Positions 48,301-60,081 of a DNA stretch of 64,000 nt are shown here, piece by piece. The position numbers were made by a program, and so were the translations under genes. Position 1 is the first letter of the stretch, and each line of letters begins with the position of its first letter. The notes under the pieces were generated by a model. That model made no database searches. It worked only from the letters and a program-made list of their open reading frames with translations, and had not been told where the DNA came from. Origin of the DNA: Selaginella moellendorffii (lineage: Eukaryota; Streptophyta; Lycopodiopsida; Selaginellales; Selaginellaceae); NCBI RefSeq assembly GCF_000143415.4, contig NW_003314270.1, positions 62,001 through 126,000 on the forward strand, given 5' to 3'.

Positions 48301-51300
48301 AGTTGACGGACATAAAAAGAGTCATAATAAACACCCATACGATGGATGGTCAGGTAAGTAGTTTTAAGATGCTTAGATTAAGTTTGACATGGCAGTGCAG
48401 GCATTAGTCGAGTTCTTTGGCACACTTTCAAAAGACTGGGCGTTGGATTGTATGAAAGAATTGCTCCTGATTGATATGCGACAGAATTTGCAGATCGTCG
48501 TGCAGGTACTTCTGGCAAAGTATTTTGTGCTTTGACAGTCTTGCCCGTTTTCAGGTGGCCAAAGAATATGCAGAGCAACTTGGAGTCGAACATTGTATTG
48601 ACTTGTTTGAGCAGTTTAGATGCTATGAAGGCATATTTTTCTTCCTGGGAGCGCAACTTGCAAAAAGGTGAGTAACGATGGTTCTTCATTCTATTACCGT
48701 AACACGTCTAGTCTCCAGTGAGGACGCCAACGTTCACTTTAAGTACATCGAAGCAGCTGCTAAAATTGGTCAGCTGAAAGAAGTGGAACGTGCAACAAGG
48801 GAATCGAAGTTCTACGATGCAGAGCGAGCTAGGAATTTTCTCATGGAAATACAGCTTCCAGATGCCCGTCCATTGATAAACGTCTGCGACCGCTTTGGAT
48901 TTATCCCCGAACTAACACATTATCTATACTCAAAGAACATGCTCCGCTACATTGAAGGCTACGTTCAAAAGGTAAATCATCTCTTCGTTTTCCTAAAAAT
49001 TCAACTTTGCGTTATCGTACAGGTAAACCCAGGAAATGCACCACTAGTTGTTGGCCAGCTTCTTGAGGAAGATTGTCAAGAAGATTTTATCAAGAATTTG
49101 GTGTTTTCTATCCGGTCTCTTGTTCCCGTAGAGCCACTTGTGGCCGAGTGTCAGAAACGGTGAGCTATATATTTACATTATTTCTTTGCATTGTCTAATT
49201 TGTGAAACAGGAATCGACTGAGGCTGCTCACTCCATTTTTGGAGAACCTGGTCTCTGAGGGCAGCAAAGACGTAGCTGTGCATAATGCCCTTGCTAAGAT
49301 TGCTGTGGATACAAGCAACAACCCTGAACATTTTCTCACCACCAATCCTTACTATGATTCTCAAGTCGTGGGAAAGTACTGTGAGAATCGGGATCCTACG
49401 CTGGCTGTTATTGCATACCATCGGGGCCAGTGTGATGACGATTTGATACATGTAACAAACAGAAACTCGCTATTCAAAGTTCAAGCAAGGTATGCTCTAC
49501 TCGGTTTTGCATTGATCAGCTGTTAACTTCTTTTTCAGATATGTTGTGGAGCGCATGGATCCCGAACTCTGGGCAAAGCTTCTCAATCCAGACAACTTTT
49601 ATAGACGGCAGTTTATTGATCAAGTCGTTTCTACCGCTCTACCTGATACTCGAAGCCCCGATCAAGTCTCAGCTGCTGTGAAAGCTTTTATGCTAGCGGA
49701 CCTTCCGCACGAGCTGATAGAGCTTCTTGAGAAAATTGTGCTCCAAAACTCGGCATTCAGCGACAATCCAAACCTGCAGAACCTCCTTATACTCACGGCC
49801 ATCAAAGCAGAGAAGTCTCGAGTTATGGACTACGTAAATCGTTTGGACAACTTCGACGGTCCTGCAGTGGGGGAGATTGCTGTCGGTGCGGAACTCTATG
49901 AAGAAGCATTCACGGTTTTCAAAAAGTTTTCCCTGCACACCCAAGCCGTCAACGTTCTTCTCGAGAACTTGCAAAGCATCGGGCGAGGTGTTGACTTTGC
50001 AAACAGGGTGGAAGAAGCAGATGTTTGGAGGCAAGTCGCCAAAGCTCAACTCAAAATTGGAGCGGTTGCTGAGGCTATCGATTCGTTCACTCGTGCAAAG
50101 GACACGACGCACTTCAGTGAAGTTATCAAGGCAGCAGAGGAGGTCAAAGCTTATGATGATCTTGTGAAGTACCTCTTGATGGTCCGGAAGAGCATCAAAG
50201 AGCCAAAAGTCGACTCGGAGCTGATATACGCCTATGCAATGTCAGATCAACTGAGCGACATCGAAGATTTTCTCCTCCAGTCGCACGTCGCCAACTTACC
50301 GAGCGTTGGCGAAAGGCTCTACGAGGATGGTGCTTATCAGGCTGCCAGAATCATCTTCACTCAGACTTCCAACTGGGGCCGGCTGGCGACGACGCTCATA
50401 AAACTGAAGCTGTTCCAGGACGCTGTGGATGCATCCAGGAAAGCTGACAACTCCAGAGTATGGAAAGAGGTCTGTTTTGCTTGTGTTGATGCAGAGGAGT
50501 TTAGGCTCGCGCAGATTTGTGGACTGCACGTTATTGTCCAGGTACGTTTTTGTTTGCTTTTTTTCTCTTCTATCTTATTGCTGAGTTTCATACTTGTAAA
50601 AATTCAGGTAGACGACCTTGAGGAAGTCAGTGACTACTATCAGAAACACGAAAGGTGGAAAGAGCTTATTGCGTTGATGGAGAGCGGCTTGGGACTAGAA
50701 CGCGCACACATGGGAATTTTTACTGAGCTAGGAGTGCTGTATGCGAAGTATCTTCCCGACAAGCTTATGGAGCACTTGAAGCTATTCAGCGCTCGCGTCA
50801 ACATCCCCAAGCTTATTCGAGCGTGCAGCGAGCAACAGCACTGGAAGGAGCTAACCTTCCTTTACATACAGTACGACGAGTTTGACAATGCTGCAGCGAC
50901 TATGATAGCTCATTCTCCAGAAGCTTGGGATCACACGCAGTTTAAAGATATCGCTGTGAAGATGGCGAAGATCGAATTATACTACCGGGCTATCACGTTT
51001 TATCTCGAAGAACATCCAGATCTTCTCAACGATCTGTTGCTTGTCCTGTCTTCTCGTGTCGATCATACACAAGTGGTGAATCTTCTCAGAAAGGTACAAG
51101 GCGTTCTTTGGCTGTTTATCTTAATCTATGTTTTCTGCTGCAGGCTGGTCACTTGCCTATGATAAAACCATACCTGGTGTCGGTTCAAAGCCACAACCTT
51201 AGCGCAGTGAACGAAGCACTCAATGCGTTGTATGTCGAGGAAGAAGAGTTTGACAAACTGCGGGAGTCTATCGAAATGTATGACACGTTTGATCAAATCT

Positions 51301-52086
51301 CGCTAGCTCAACAAGTAAGAAATCTTCGTTCTTCTAGATAGAATTCCTCATATCATCGTTTCCTTGCAGATTGAAAAACATGAGCTACTGGAATTTCGTC
51401 GCATCGCAGCTTTCATCTACAACAAGGCTGGAAGGTGGCGGCAGTCTGTAGAGCTTTCAAAAAAGGACGAGCTGTACAAGGATGCCATGGAAACTTGCTC
51501 GGAGTCTGGGGATGGAATGCTAACCGAAGAGCTACTCACATTCTTTGTCGAGCAAGTAAGTTGATTTCTCGCATACATCATTTATAAAACTAAACTTTGG
51601 CCTCCAGGGGAGACGGGATTGTTTTGCCGCTTGCCTATACATTTGCTACGATCTTGTAAGAGCCGATGTGGCCTTGGAGCTGGCATGGATGCACAAAATG
51701 CTGGATTATGTCGTCCCCTATATGATCCAGGTATCGTTTTCCTCGAAAAGGCCTTGTGATGGAACTTAGATATCTTTCAGTTCATAAGGGAGTACACAAA
51801 CAAGGTAGACGAGCTCATGAAGGACAAGTATGACTCTCTCCAAGAGCTGCGCTCCAAGTCTAGCGAAGACAAAGATATGCTCTCCAAACAGGTATGCTAT
51901 TAGTTTTCACTGCCATCTCTGGACTTGACATGGTTGTGTGTGATGTAGAACTTGTACGCGCAGCTTCTTCCACTGGCACTGCCGGGACCGACCGCTCCCG
52001 GAATGTATGAAATCCCGTATGGAATGTCTCCGCCGCCACCGCCGCCTTCCACTTCTTTCGCTGGTATGCCACCGATGAGCTTCTAA
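45349..52086 (+). CDS. CHC: Clathrin heavy chain
   Basis: Triskelion-forming coat protein for endocytosis and trans-Golgi traffic. The ATG at 45349 begins [15 protein letters not shown] (exon 1 45349-45393), then [10 protein letters not shown] and [17 protein letters not shown], the conserved N-terminal beta-propeller. Further marks: [60 protein letters not shown] and [13 protein letters not shown] (propeller); then the long alpha-helical legs, for example [40 protein letters not shown] and [20 protein letters not shown]. The C-terminus is proline-rich ([20 protein letters not shown]) and ends with TAA at 52084-52086. About 1,700 residues over some 30 exons; exons become longer in the 3' half (49541-51093 is nearly one piece). 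A duplicated splice site is described separately. Confidence 0.95.
46079..46189 (+). repeat. Tandem duplication of an exon end and 5' splice site in CHC
   Basis: Copy 1 starts near 46079 and copy 2 near 46137 (offset 58 bp); they share GGCTTGTTTTGATCG, GATTGCTCC and GGCCCTCCGGAGGTACGCTT. Each holds the donor GGAG|GTACGC. Only the first donor gives the conserved reading [14 protein letters not shown]; using the second adds 58 nt and shifts the frame. Confidence 0.85.
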
Positions 52087-52545
52087 CTTGAAACTTCGCC
52101 CGAGAGCATCGAGAGAGGAATTCCAGACCTCGTTTCCTAGACCCAAGGCCAAGTTATCCAAAAGAAGAGGTGGTGATCACTAAGAATAGATAGAATCCGG
52201 AGTTTTAAAATTGTTTCCAGTTTATAAGCTAGCTGGCCAAGAAATTATCAAACTGAACAACTCGACAAACTTGGACTGGACAAAAGAATAGTGGCTAAGA
52301 AACCAAATATGACTTGATGAAACATGGAGCCTTCCCACGTAGCACGACAAACTTGGACTGGACAAAAGATTTGATCAAGGTGTTTTGCACGTCAATGCCG
52401 CGACTATGACTTTCTAGCACCAAGATTGTGTAGTGAACTCTCCTTCGAGCATACCCTGGGAATCCTGGCCCAGTTGCCTCAATGGCGTAAAGGGCTACTG
52501 GAATGACCTTGACCACGTAGCTTTTCTCTCCAGACTGTAACCACA
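52087..52545. other. Downstream of clathrin, with a 25-bp direct repeat
   Basis: The bases CGACAAACTTGGACTGGACA plus AAAGA occur at about 52263 and again at about 52345, 82 bp apart. A minus-strand frame at 52295-52546 starts with ATG and is fairly protein-like (SYVVKVIPVALYAIEATGPG; YTILVLESHSRGIDVQNTLI), but I cannot assign it; it abuts the reverse transcriptase remnant and may be an old coding fragment. Confidence 0.4.
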
Positions 52546-52571
52546 TTGTTATGTGTATGCCTTTGTTTTGA

Positions 52572-53037
52572 TCACAGGTTCCCTGTTATAGAGGCATTGT
52601 TGCAACGGCCAAACACCGTGACTTGCGTCTTAGACAAATTGACTTGCATGCCTGCCCGTATTAAAGAGACGCTGCATGGCGCGGTATCCGGTGCCACTAG
52701 AAGAAGATCATTGGCGTACAGGAGGAGAAACAGATACATTCCCAGAGAGTTGTTAGGTTCGATCATGGTTTCGAGCGCCCCGATGTAAATGGCAAAAAGG
52801 TTGGAGACAATGGGCATCCCTGCCTAACCCCACTTGTGAAAGGAACCGTGTCCCCTCTGGAGCTTCACTAATCGGTATAGCTCGACAACCACAGCAATCA
52901 ATGGTGTCGGAGCGTCCAGTTCCAAGAGCTGGGAGATCAAAAGGTGGCGAGGTACCAGGTAGAAGGCCTTAGCAAATCCAACAACAGTCTCATAAGTTCC
53001 ATTAAATGTGCTGGGTGACGATGTGATCCAGACAGGA
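52572..53037 (-). mobile_element. Truncated LINE-type reverse transcriptase remnant
   Basis: Minus-strand fragments of a non-LTR retrotransposon reverse transcriptase. In order: FAKAFYLVPRHLLISQLLEL (the AFD-VPR-LLW motif, Asp lost to Ala), VVVELYRL, SGVRQGCPLSPT (the RQGCPLSP motif), LFAIYIGALE, and LLLYANDLLLVAPDT, where the catalytic YADD has become YAND, then QVNLSKTQVTVFG. Frameshifts separate the pieces (near 52830 and 52855) and a stop ends the first part. No ORF1, endonuclease or poly-A tail was seen. It joins the P450 fragment at about 53038. Dead element. Confidence 0.8.
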
Positions 53038-53593
53038 GCGTATTGAGTATGAGTGGTATTCCATGGAACGCCTTCAGAGATGCGACTTTGGCTTCCATCA
53101 ATGCGAACAACTGGCCGACGCACACTCGAGGGCCGAGGGAGAACGGCATGAAAGCGTTTGGGGATACTTGGAGGCGTTGAAGATGCCATCTTTGAAGCGT
53201 TCTGGGTCGAAATCGCTGGCATCTGGTCCCCAAAGTTCCTTGCCGTGGCGAATTGCTAGGCCTGGGAAGGCGACAGCACAAGTCTTGCACCCAGGTATCT
53301 TGGAAGCAGGCTCTGAAAAACGCTATGACCGGTGGATACAGGCGCAAGGTCTCGTTAAGTATCATTCCTACCTGTGAATCGACACCGAAAGAGTATTGGA
53401 AATCACAAACTTTTAAGATTTTCTCGACTTGTAACCAGCTTGAGTTCGCTGATCTTATCGGCATCAATGTGGTGCACCATCCTTCTATATTTCCTGTACT
53501 TCAGCACGAGCACGTTCCTGCCAATCGGGATAAACAGCCAGCAGCATCATAGTCCAGGATAGCAGCGAAGCCGTGGATTCATGCCCGGCAAGT
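53038..53593 (-). pseudogene. Cytochrome P450 fragment, copy 1 (CYP72-clan-like)
   Basis: Minus-strand pieces: GMILNETLRLYPPVIAFFRA (K-helix with ETLR) and FMPFSLGPRVCVGQLFALME (heme-binding FxxGxRxCxG, cysteine present), separated by out-of-frame PERF-region sequence where copy 2 reads GPDANDFDPERFKDGIFNA. Small deletions relative to copy 2 disrupt the segment between. It lacks the N-terminal two-thirds and the C-terminal tail; it ends at LILNTL where the LINE remnant begins. It is homologous to 57437-57996. Confidence 0.8.
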
Positions 53594-54059
53594 CCAGATT
53601 GTCACAGGAACAGCACCCAATCAACATTCCTTCACTTCCGGTTCTGACAATGGATCCTGATCAAATGGATCCATCACGTAGCATCCTTTTTGGACGATTT
53701 GCAGCCCGGGCCGGGCCTGTGAAGTGCCTCGTCTCAGATTACTTCAGCAGTTGGTCACAGGATGTAAGAGTTGCTCTTTGATGCAGCAACACAATCATTG
53801 GACGAAACTTTCTACTATCATCTGCCTTTGCTCGCCTCCAAAGTCTACTACCCTCTCAAAGGTAAGCAGTTTGATGTAACTTATGGTTGCAATGCTTCTA
53901 CCACCAGATCCGCACAAATCCAGCCCAATTACGTTTTGGCCTCTGCTCCGGCCGTGTTAGGTTCCTCTTATTTTCTAACAAGTGGGTCCCTCTATACACC
54001 TTTTGTTTCTGCTGCGAAAGAGGACCTTTTGCTTTCTGATTAACAGCGTCGAGGAGCTC

Positions 54060-54330
54060 GAGCAGGCTCTTGTCAATGCACACAGGTCTGAGGCTATTGA
54101 ATCCCTTCAACCAGATATTGAGTTATGACGAGGTCCAAATTTTGCAAATACTTACCAGTTCCCAGGCAACTGGAATATTTCCCGAGTTTACAAGACTTGT
54201 TCCTCCAGCCCAACAAGCTCAATGGAACCATACCTGCGGAGATTGGACAGATTCAGTCTCTTGGTTTCTTAAATCTGGGAAACAACAACTAGCTTGGATT
54301 TCATACTCACGCTTGGCTTTCAGCAGGTCC
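54060..54330 (+). pseudogene. LRR receptor fragment
   Basis: One plus-strand frame reads FPSLQDLFLQPNKLNGTIPA, EIGQIQSLGFLNLGNNN and then stop, which is two leucine-rich repeats of the plant extracellular LxxLxLxxNxLxGxIP type. Flanking sequence is out of frame and gives no kinase domain. A relic of an LRR receptor kinase gene. Confidence 0.55.
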
Positions 54331-54630
54331 ACTGAGAAAGCGAAGCATATACGGCAGGAGGTTTGAGCTTGACGCAAAGCGCTTGTACATTCATGCCCTA
54401 CCGCTTGTACCTGCGGCTGCACTGCATCTTTCGCAAAAAACGAAGCCAGCAACATCTGAACAAAAATCTATTTACATTTACCAATAAACAATAAACAATG
54501 TCAGTTTCAAAAAATGTGATTTCGTCGCGCGGTCAATGCCCTAAACCCGGTCAATCTCCTAAACCCTAACACGTGGCGTGCCCCAGCCTTTTTTGAACCC
54601 CCTTTTGCCGCGTCTACTTAATGTTAGGGC

Positions 54631-54719
54631 ATGAGGCAGCTGAAGAAGAGCAACGACAAGGCGAGGCGCGGTGCTGCAATGAAGAAGCTGAAGAAGAGCA
54701 ACGACAAGGCGAGGCGTGT
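54631..54719 (+). repeat. Direct repeat coding for KKSNDKARR
   Basis: GCTGAAGAAGAGCAACGACA plus AGGCGAGGCG occurs twice, about 42 bp apart, at the very start of the F-box-associated-like frame. Both units code (Q/K)LKKSNDKARR in the same frame, giving a basic N-terminus. Confidence 0.8.
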
Positions 54720-55774
54720 TGTGAGAGGTTTGGAGGGTGAATCAGAAATCAGTGCGGCTGGCAAGGCCTTGATCAGTCTGCCACGCCTGGACATTGCAGT
54801 GAGGGGGAAGGAGTGTGTGCTTTTGCTCTTCACGGAGGAGTCTGACGACGATCTCTCGTGGCCGCCGGTGCTGGCTTGGTATCCAGAGGAGCAACTGGTA
54901 GGAATTGTGTCAAACAGGTTGTTGCCGCGGGACTTCATTCCTATGGCCTCCTGCTCGGGCCTCCTCTGTGGCTTTCACAGAGAGGACGTCTTGTCTGACT
55001 GGCTGCCGGGATGGCCACCATGCCCGCTGCGGGTGGCCGTGTGCAACCCTCGCACGGGATTCCAACTAGAGCTCCCCGTTCTAAACGTGAGCGACAGCGC
55101 CAACGATCCAGCATCGGCGCACCGCTTGGGTCAGATCAAGCTGGAAATGCGAGGCAACCAGGAGCAATTTAGCATTCACGTCCTCTGCACAGCACGCGGA
55201 GTTCACACCGTTTACACTTGGCACTCGAGCTCCCAAGTCTGGGGATCGTCAACTAGTAAGCGGGATACCGACGGGGAATCTTGCTGGGGAGCTCATATTT
55301 CGGGATAGCAAGTTGCAGGCTTATGATCTTCACTCTGAAGCCTGGACCGCAATTCCAATTCCAGGTGCCAAAGCCTGGAACGACTTCCCGCTGCCACAAG
55401 GTTTTGAAGGCTACTCTTACCACAGAGTGGATCCTTTCCGGTACACACACAAGGTGATAGTGGTCGGCCAGTGCGAAAATAAATTACCTGGGGGCATTGT
55501 ATTGCTGGAACTGGAAGGAGGAGGAGGCGGGCCTCCGGTGTGGAGGCCGGTGGCGTGGGCAACCGCCGACCAGTTTGCAGATTTTGGGACACCGCCTCCA
55601 GCATATTTAGTCGACTGGCCTCTTCAAGGTGGCGATTTGGTAGTCATGCGCGCAGCAACATGCTCGATGCTGGATAAGCCCGTAGCTCTCCATCTCAAGC
55701 ATCATAATTGGCTGGAACTTCCCGCAAGCGTGTGCCGCCTCAATCTCCAGGCCGTCTGCGTCTACAACCCGTAG
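54631..55774 (+). pseudogene. F-box-associated/kelch-like gene interrupted by a frameshift
   Basis: From the ATG at 54631 a frame runs 225 codons, then stops at 55306; the homologous continuation lies in another frame from about 55250 to TAG at 55772-55774. The two join near 55247-55262, where frame change gives QLVSGIPTGNLAGELIFRDS and then KLQAYDLHSEAWTAIPIPGA. Features such as ASCSGLLCGFHREDV, LRVAVCNPRTGFQLELPVL and YTWHSSSQVWG resemble the F-box-associated beta-propeller of plant F-box proteins (substrate adaptors of SCF ligases), but no F-box was seen; instead the N-terminus is a lysine-rich direct repeat. It could be an intact gene with a short intron or sequencing error at the junction, or a recent pseudogene. 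Confidence 0.55.
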
Positions 55775-56100
55775 AACTCGACGTCAAAAGGAGAAAGAAA
55801 GAGCACGAGGTGTGGAGCTGCTTTGTGTGTGGGGGTTGGGGAGGGACCGGGGGAGCTGCACAAGCATCGGCAAGCGCAACCTCCAGGACCCTCGGTCTGG
55901 CTTTAGCCGCTAGCAGGAAGAAGCGACGGTCTTGAACCATAATCTGGTATATAGTTCACTGCTCTTCAAGTGGACCATATGGAAGAGGTACACACCATTG
56001 CGCTTGCTTAGTTTTGTGTAGCATTAGGTAGCATCATGTCTTGTATGTACACCAACTGAGATTGCTGCCGTAGCAATGCTTTGGTCAGTGGCTGGATAAT
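55775..56100. other. Spacer, no gene seen
   Basis: A possible 3' region of the preceding gene. A G-rich stretch (55825-55860) and AT-rich sequence; nothing else is recognised. Confidence 0.4.
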
Positions 56101-57124
56101 TTATGCAAACAGAGCATATAATTGTATGCGGATTTCAAAATGCGTGCCTGTATTTAATATAATACAGGCAAAACCAAAATACTGATCAAGTCTGTAAGCT
56201 TCTGGCTGATCTGATACATAATTCATCGCTAGTTCTTGCAGAAGGATGTCGAACTCGGAAAATACTGACCGAGAGGTAAATCTTTTTTCCATTTGAGTTT
56301 GGAGGATGTTAACCGCTAAATATGGTTTTACCGCCTCCATGTTCACGAAGATATCAGAACTCTTGCTGGTGCCTGAGATGTCCGAGAGTAGCAGGTATGA
56401 CTATTCAAGACCCATCTCCATTCAAGGTACTAGTTGGATTTCTTGTGACAGATCATGCCGGTGACCATTGCAAATGGAGTTGCCTCTTGATGAAAGATTT
56501 CCTTGAGGCCATTGCGAAGGAACTCTTCAAGAAAGTAAAGAAGAACGCCAACGCATTCATTCGATAACTTCAAGCGGATTCAGGTGTTGTCCCCAGGTCG
56601 AGCCACTCAGAGTCAATGTGCTCTTCCAGGCAAGCAGCGTCCAGGCAAACAAAAAGATTCAAGCACTTACGATACTTTGTGGACATCGAAAATGCTAGCA
56701 AGAAGCACAGAAAGACGCACAATCTCGTTCAACAGGGGCCAAAGGATGGAGGATGGGATTTGGATGATATTAAACTGGGACACATCACTCTCATTGTGCT
56801 TTCTAGGTGCCTGCGCGAGCCTGAAAGTAGGAGCTACACAGGCAGGTCCCTGGATTGGAGCAACGGCAGTTCCGGGCATGGTGCAGAACGCGATTTTGGA
56901 ACAGGTATGCAAATGCGGGGGCATGCACTGAAGGTCTTTAAGATAATGGGCATCTCGAGCTTGGAAATTGGAAACCACAGCCCACTAAATCGGGATATGG
57001 ACCCAGCCCTCAAAGAACAGAGTAGTAAGCATGAATGTGAAAGGTGGGAGTTTGCTTGCAACTTGCTAAGAATATGCTCCAAAACAAATCTGCTGTTGCC
57101 GTGTACAGCAGCAAAAGATTTCAA
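56101..57124 (-). other. Unidentified minus-strand coding-like segments
   Basis: Several minus-strand segments look protein-like and are bounded by plausible splice sites: SNECVGVLLYFLEEFLRNGL and EIFHQEATPFAMVTGMICHK (about 56440-56575); SYLLLSDISGTSKSSDIFVN followed by MEAVKPYLAVNILQTQMEKR (about 56300-56385) ending at a stop at 56101; and LLNEIVRLSVLLASIFDVHK (about 56670-56740) before a GTAAGTGC donor. I could not join them into one frame or name a family. It may be a decayed or lineage-specific gene. Confidence 0.3.
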
Positions 57125-57436
57125 GCAGATGGTTGAAATCTTGTTCTGTCTGATACGTTTACCTTATCCCGCACAAGTCAACTGCCGACTGTAAGGCCAA
57201 CGGCTGCTTCGTACCCGCCCAGTCAACGCGTGGGCAACTGATCCACGTCTTTGACTGGGGGGTCAACGGCGAAGTTTCATGCTGAGGGAAGGCCCCCTCT
57301 GCAACCCCAAGACTTGCAGCCCATCTTTACGACGACAGAGAAAACACAACATTTCCAAGGGCGACTTACATTTGACACAGCCTCTTGTTGACATATATGA
57401 TCAGCATTCAGCACCGAGGTCCTTGTTTCATAGCGT

Positions 57437-58741
57437 GTTGAGTATGAGCGGTAGTCCATGGAACGCCTTCAGAGATGCGACTTTGGCTTCCATCAATGCG
57501 AACAACTGGTCGACGCACACTCGAGGGCCGAGGGAGAAATGAAAGCGTTCGGGGATGCTTGCAGGCGTTGAAGATGCCATCTTTGAAGCGCTCTGGGTCG
57601 AAATCGTTGGCATCTGGTCCCCAAAGTTCCTTGCCGTGGCGAATTGCTAGGGCTGGGAAGGTGACAGCGGCTCCTTTTGGAACAAACAAGTCTTGCACCC
57701 AGGTATCATGGAAGCAGGCTCTGAAAAACGCTATGACCGGTGAATACAGGCGCAAGGTCTCGTTAAGTATCATTCCTACCTGTGAATCGACACTGAAAGA
57801 GTATTGGAAATCAAAAACTTTTAAGATTTTCCCGACTTATGCTTCAGTTTGCTGATCTTATCGGCATCAATGTGGTGCACCATCCTTCTAAATTTCCTGT
57901 ACTTCAGCACGAGCACGTTCCTGCCAATCGGGATAAACAGCCAGCAGCATCACAGTCCAGGATAGCAGCGAAGCCGTTGATTCATGCCCGGCAAGGTAGA
58001 ATGTCTTGCATTCGTTCTGTCGCTGATTCTCACTCTCGCTCTCGGTCAGCATCAAGCCGAGCAAGTCATCGCCATAAGACTTGCTTCCTTGTTTAATCGT
58101 CTCCCGGCGTTGAGCAATCACCCCAAGAAGTACAGCCTCCAGCTGTTTTTGAAGCTTGAACCAGAGCGTGATTACCAGAGAGCCAGATCGAACGACGCAA
58201 AATCGGTCAATTTTGCATAAGCCTGACAGAGGCTACTACCCGGTATGATCCAGCGATAGCGGGCAATCCTGTTGAGTCGCTCTGTTATGATTTCAAAAGC
58301 CCTCTGACCGTTGGCATAGTTGCTTCCAAATAACATCTGCAGTACTAAGCTTATATTTAAGATCCTGGCAAATCTCCACTTCGGACTGCTGCTGCATCAT
58401 TTTATCCCACCTGTCAAGCATGCATGTCGGACGTGCAATTCACCATCGCTCCAACCATTTTCTGCACAAGCAGAAGCAGTAGTGGTCATGGAAGCTTAAG
58501 CAGCTGGGTTGCAGGACGATCTTACCTTGAGCTGCTCTTTGAGATAAAATGCTGGGAGATTCCGACACAACGCGTCGGTAATGAGCCCATTCATCTCCAC
58601 GAGATCCTGGCGGCAGATCCTGGGCATGCATGCGCCTTCTGTGGATTCTCTCACCAAAGCGGCAGTACTGAGATTGCATCGAGCCACAAGCCACCATGAG
58701 AGAGCTTGCCTGGTTTGGCTTGGACAACACCACTCCACTCT
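57437..58741 (-). pseudogene. Cytochrome P450 pseudogene, copy 2 (CYP72-clan-like)
   Basis: Minus-strand P450 pieces in the right order: GDEWAHYRRVV (helix C, about 58570-58590); SKSYGDDLLGLMLTESESEN and [20 protein letters not shown] (I-helix AGHEST, about 57960-58080), [53 protein letters not shown] and GPDANDFDPERFKDGIFNA; and the heme loop FSLGPRVCVDQLFALMEAK, in which the Gly after the heme Cys-Val is Asp. A short deletion before the heme loop shifts the frame. The membrane anchor and the C-terminal end are missing. Compared with copy 1 it retains the I-helix exon. In life these are ER oxygenases; both copies are dead. Confidence 0.8.
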
Positions 58742-59637
58742 ACCCTGGTTCCAAGTTCACCTCACATCATTTGGAACCACGAATATTCTCTAATTAACAA
58801 TGGGGAAAAAGGCTCTGACGTAAGTAATTTTTTTGGTGTGTTTCCGATAAAAGCTGTAGTAATCTTTAATGCCAACATAAAGCTTTTTTGGTGGAAGCGT
58901 CCTGTTTTACATCAGTTCCATTTCTAGAATACGGTGTGTAGCTTGCTACCAATGGAAATCATAACCTGGAAAAGAATAATCGTCTTTGTCAAAGCATTGA
59001 GAAGATATCACCAAGATAAGGCCATGGAGGATTCTATAAGTCTCGTGTACAAAGGTGGTGGCACGAGTTAAAAGCCTGGACAGAACGTTTGGGATTAAAT
59101 CTGGAGCTTGTGATCTTTAGACAACTATCCACTGTGGACAATATGGCTCTACAACAATGGCTAGCAAGCTGGACAGTAGGCGCACTCTATATCAAATTTA
59201 TTGTGCAACCATTGGACTTTCTTAGATATAACCATGCGGTACCATGAGTACACACCACGTTTGCTACTTACCATTGCGGCACACACAGACTTCAGCTAGA
59301 GCAGGGCCGCCACTGCAGCCCATGCATTCCCTGTCAACAATGAAGGAATCGTCAGGCGCCGCCCCCCCCCCCTAAAAACGTGATTCGAAAAGCTGCCATC
59401 CCATATTTCACGACGGGAAATTCTGACTGCACAAAGATAAAGATTGAGAAGAAAATATCCTTACATTTTTCTTGCAAGACTTCTATACACGCGGGTGGCT
59501 CTAGAGCTCTAGGATGGACGGGGCATTTAAGGATCATTTGATCAAGAATAATATCTATATTTGAAAAGCGATCCGAATGGGCAATGTGTATAGTTCCCAT
59601 CTGCGGCGCTGTGTGTACATGAGGGAGGAACGCATTC
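58742..59637. other. Spacer, no gene seen
   Basis: AT-balanced sequence with no recognised gene on either strand. A C-run at 59363-59372 is flanked by low-complexity bases. Frames here are short and without domain signals. Confidence 0.4.
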
Positions 59638-60081
59638 ATGGTTCCAAATGGCGTGAGTGGCATTGTCCTGGCCTGCTTTTCAAGCTTGGCATGTTTTGTG
59701 GTGATTTATGGCTCGATACATCCCCCGGCCGAAGAAGCCCAGTTACTCTCGAATAATGAAGCATTGGGTGGCAATTCATCCATGGTGAGAATGAATAAGG
59801 TGTCGAAAGAGATGCTCATGCAGATGGTGGCCAAGCATCCTGTGGTCACAACTATGTGTTTCAAGGAATCCACTGTCTTCAACGATGAAATCTTTGAGCA
59901 GCTAGGGCTTAATACACAGGGACACTACAATGGGACCAATGTCTCATCCCGCGTTGTTGTGTGGTTGTGGGTTACAAGACCATCTTTGACTAGAGTTGAA
60001 CATTTTCTATCGGGTCATAAAATCTTAAACTATACTACAATAACAACAACAATACTTACAGAATTTGAGGCGTCCCGCTGA
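59638..60081 (+). CDS. Hypothetical protein with N-terminal membrane segment
   Basis: The ATG at 59638 opens 147 codons. Residues 7-26 are hydrophobic (SGIVLACFSSLACFVVIYGS), a signal anchor or signal peptide, followed by a polar stretch (RMNKVSKEMLMQMVAKHPVV; FNDEIFEQLGLNTQGHYNG). The last 45 residues look less protein-like, so a splice site or frame break may precede them. No family recognised. It sits among pseudogenes, which lowers confidence. Confidence 0.35.
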   Translation: MVPNGVSGIVLACFSSLACFVVIYGSIHPPAEEAQLLSNNEALGGNSSMVRMNKVSKEMLMQMVAKHPVVTTMCFKESTVFNDEIFEQLGLNTQGHYNGTNVSSRVVVWLWVTRPSLTRVEHFLSGHKILNYTTITTTILTEFEASR

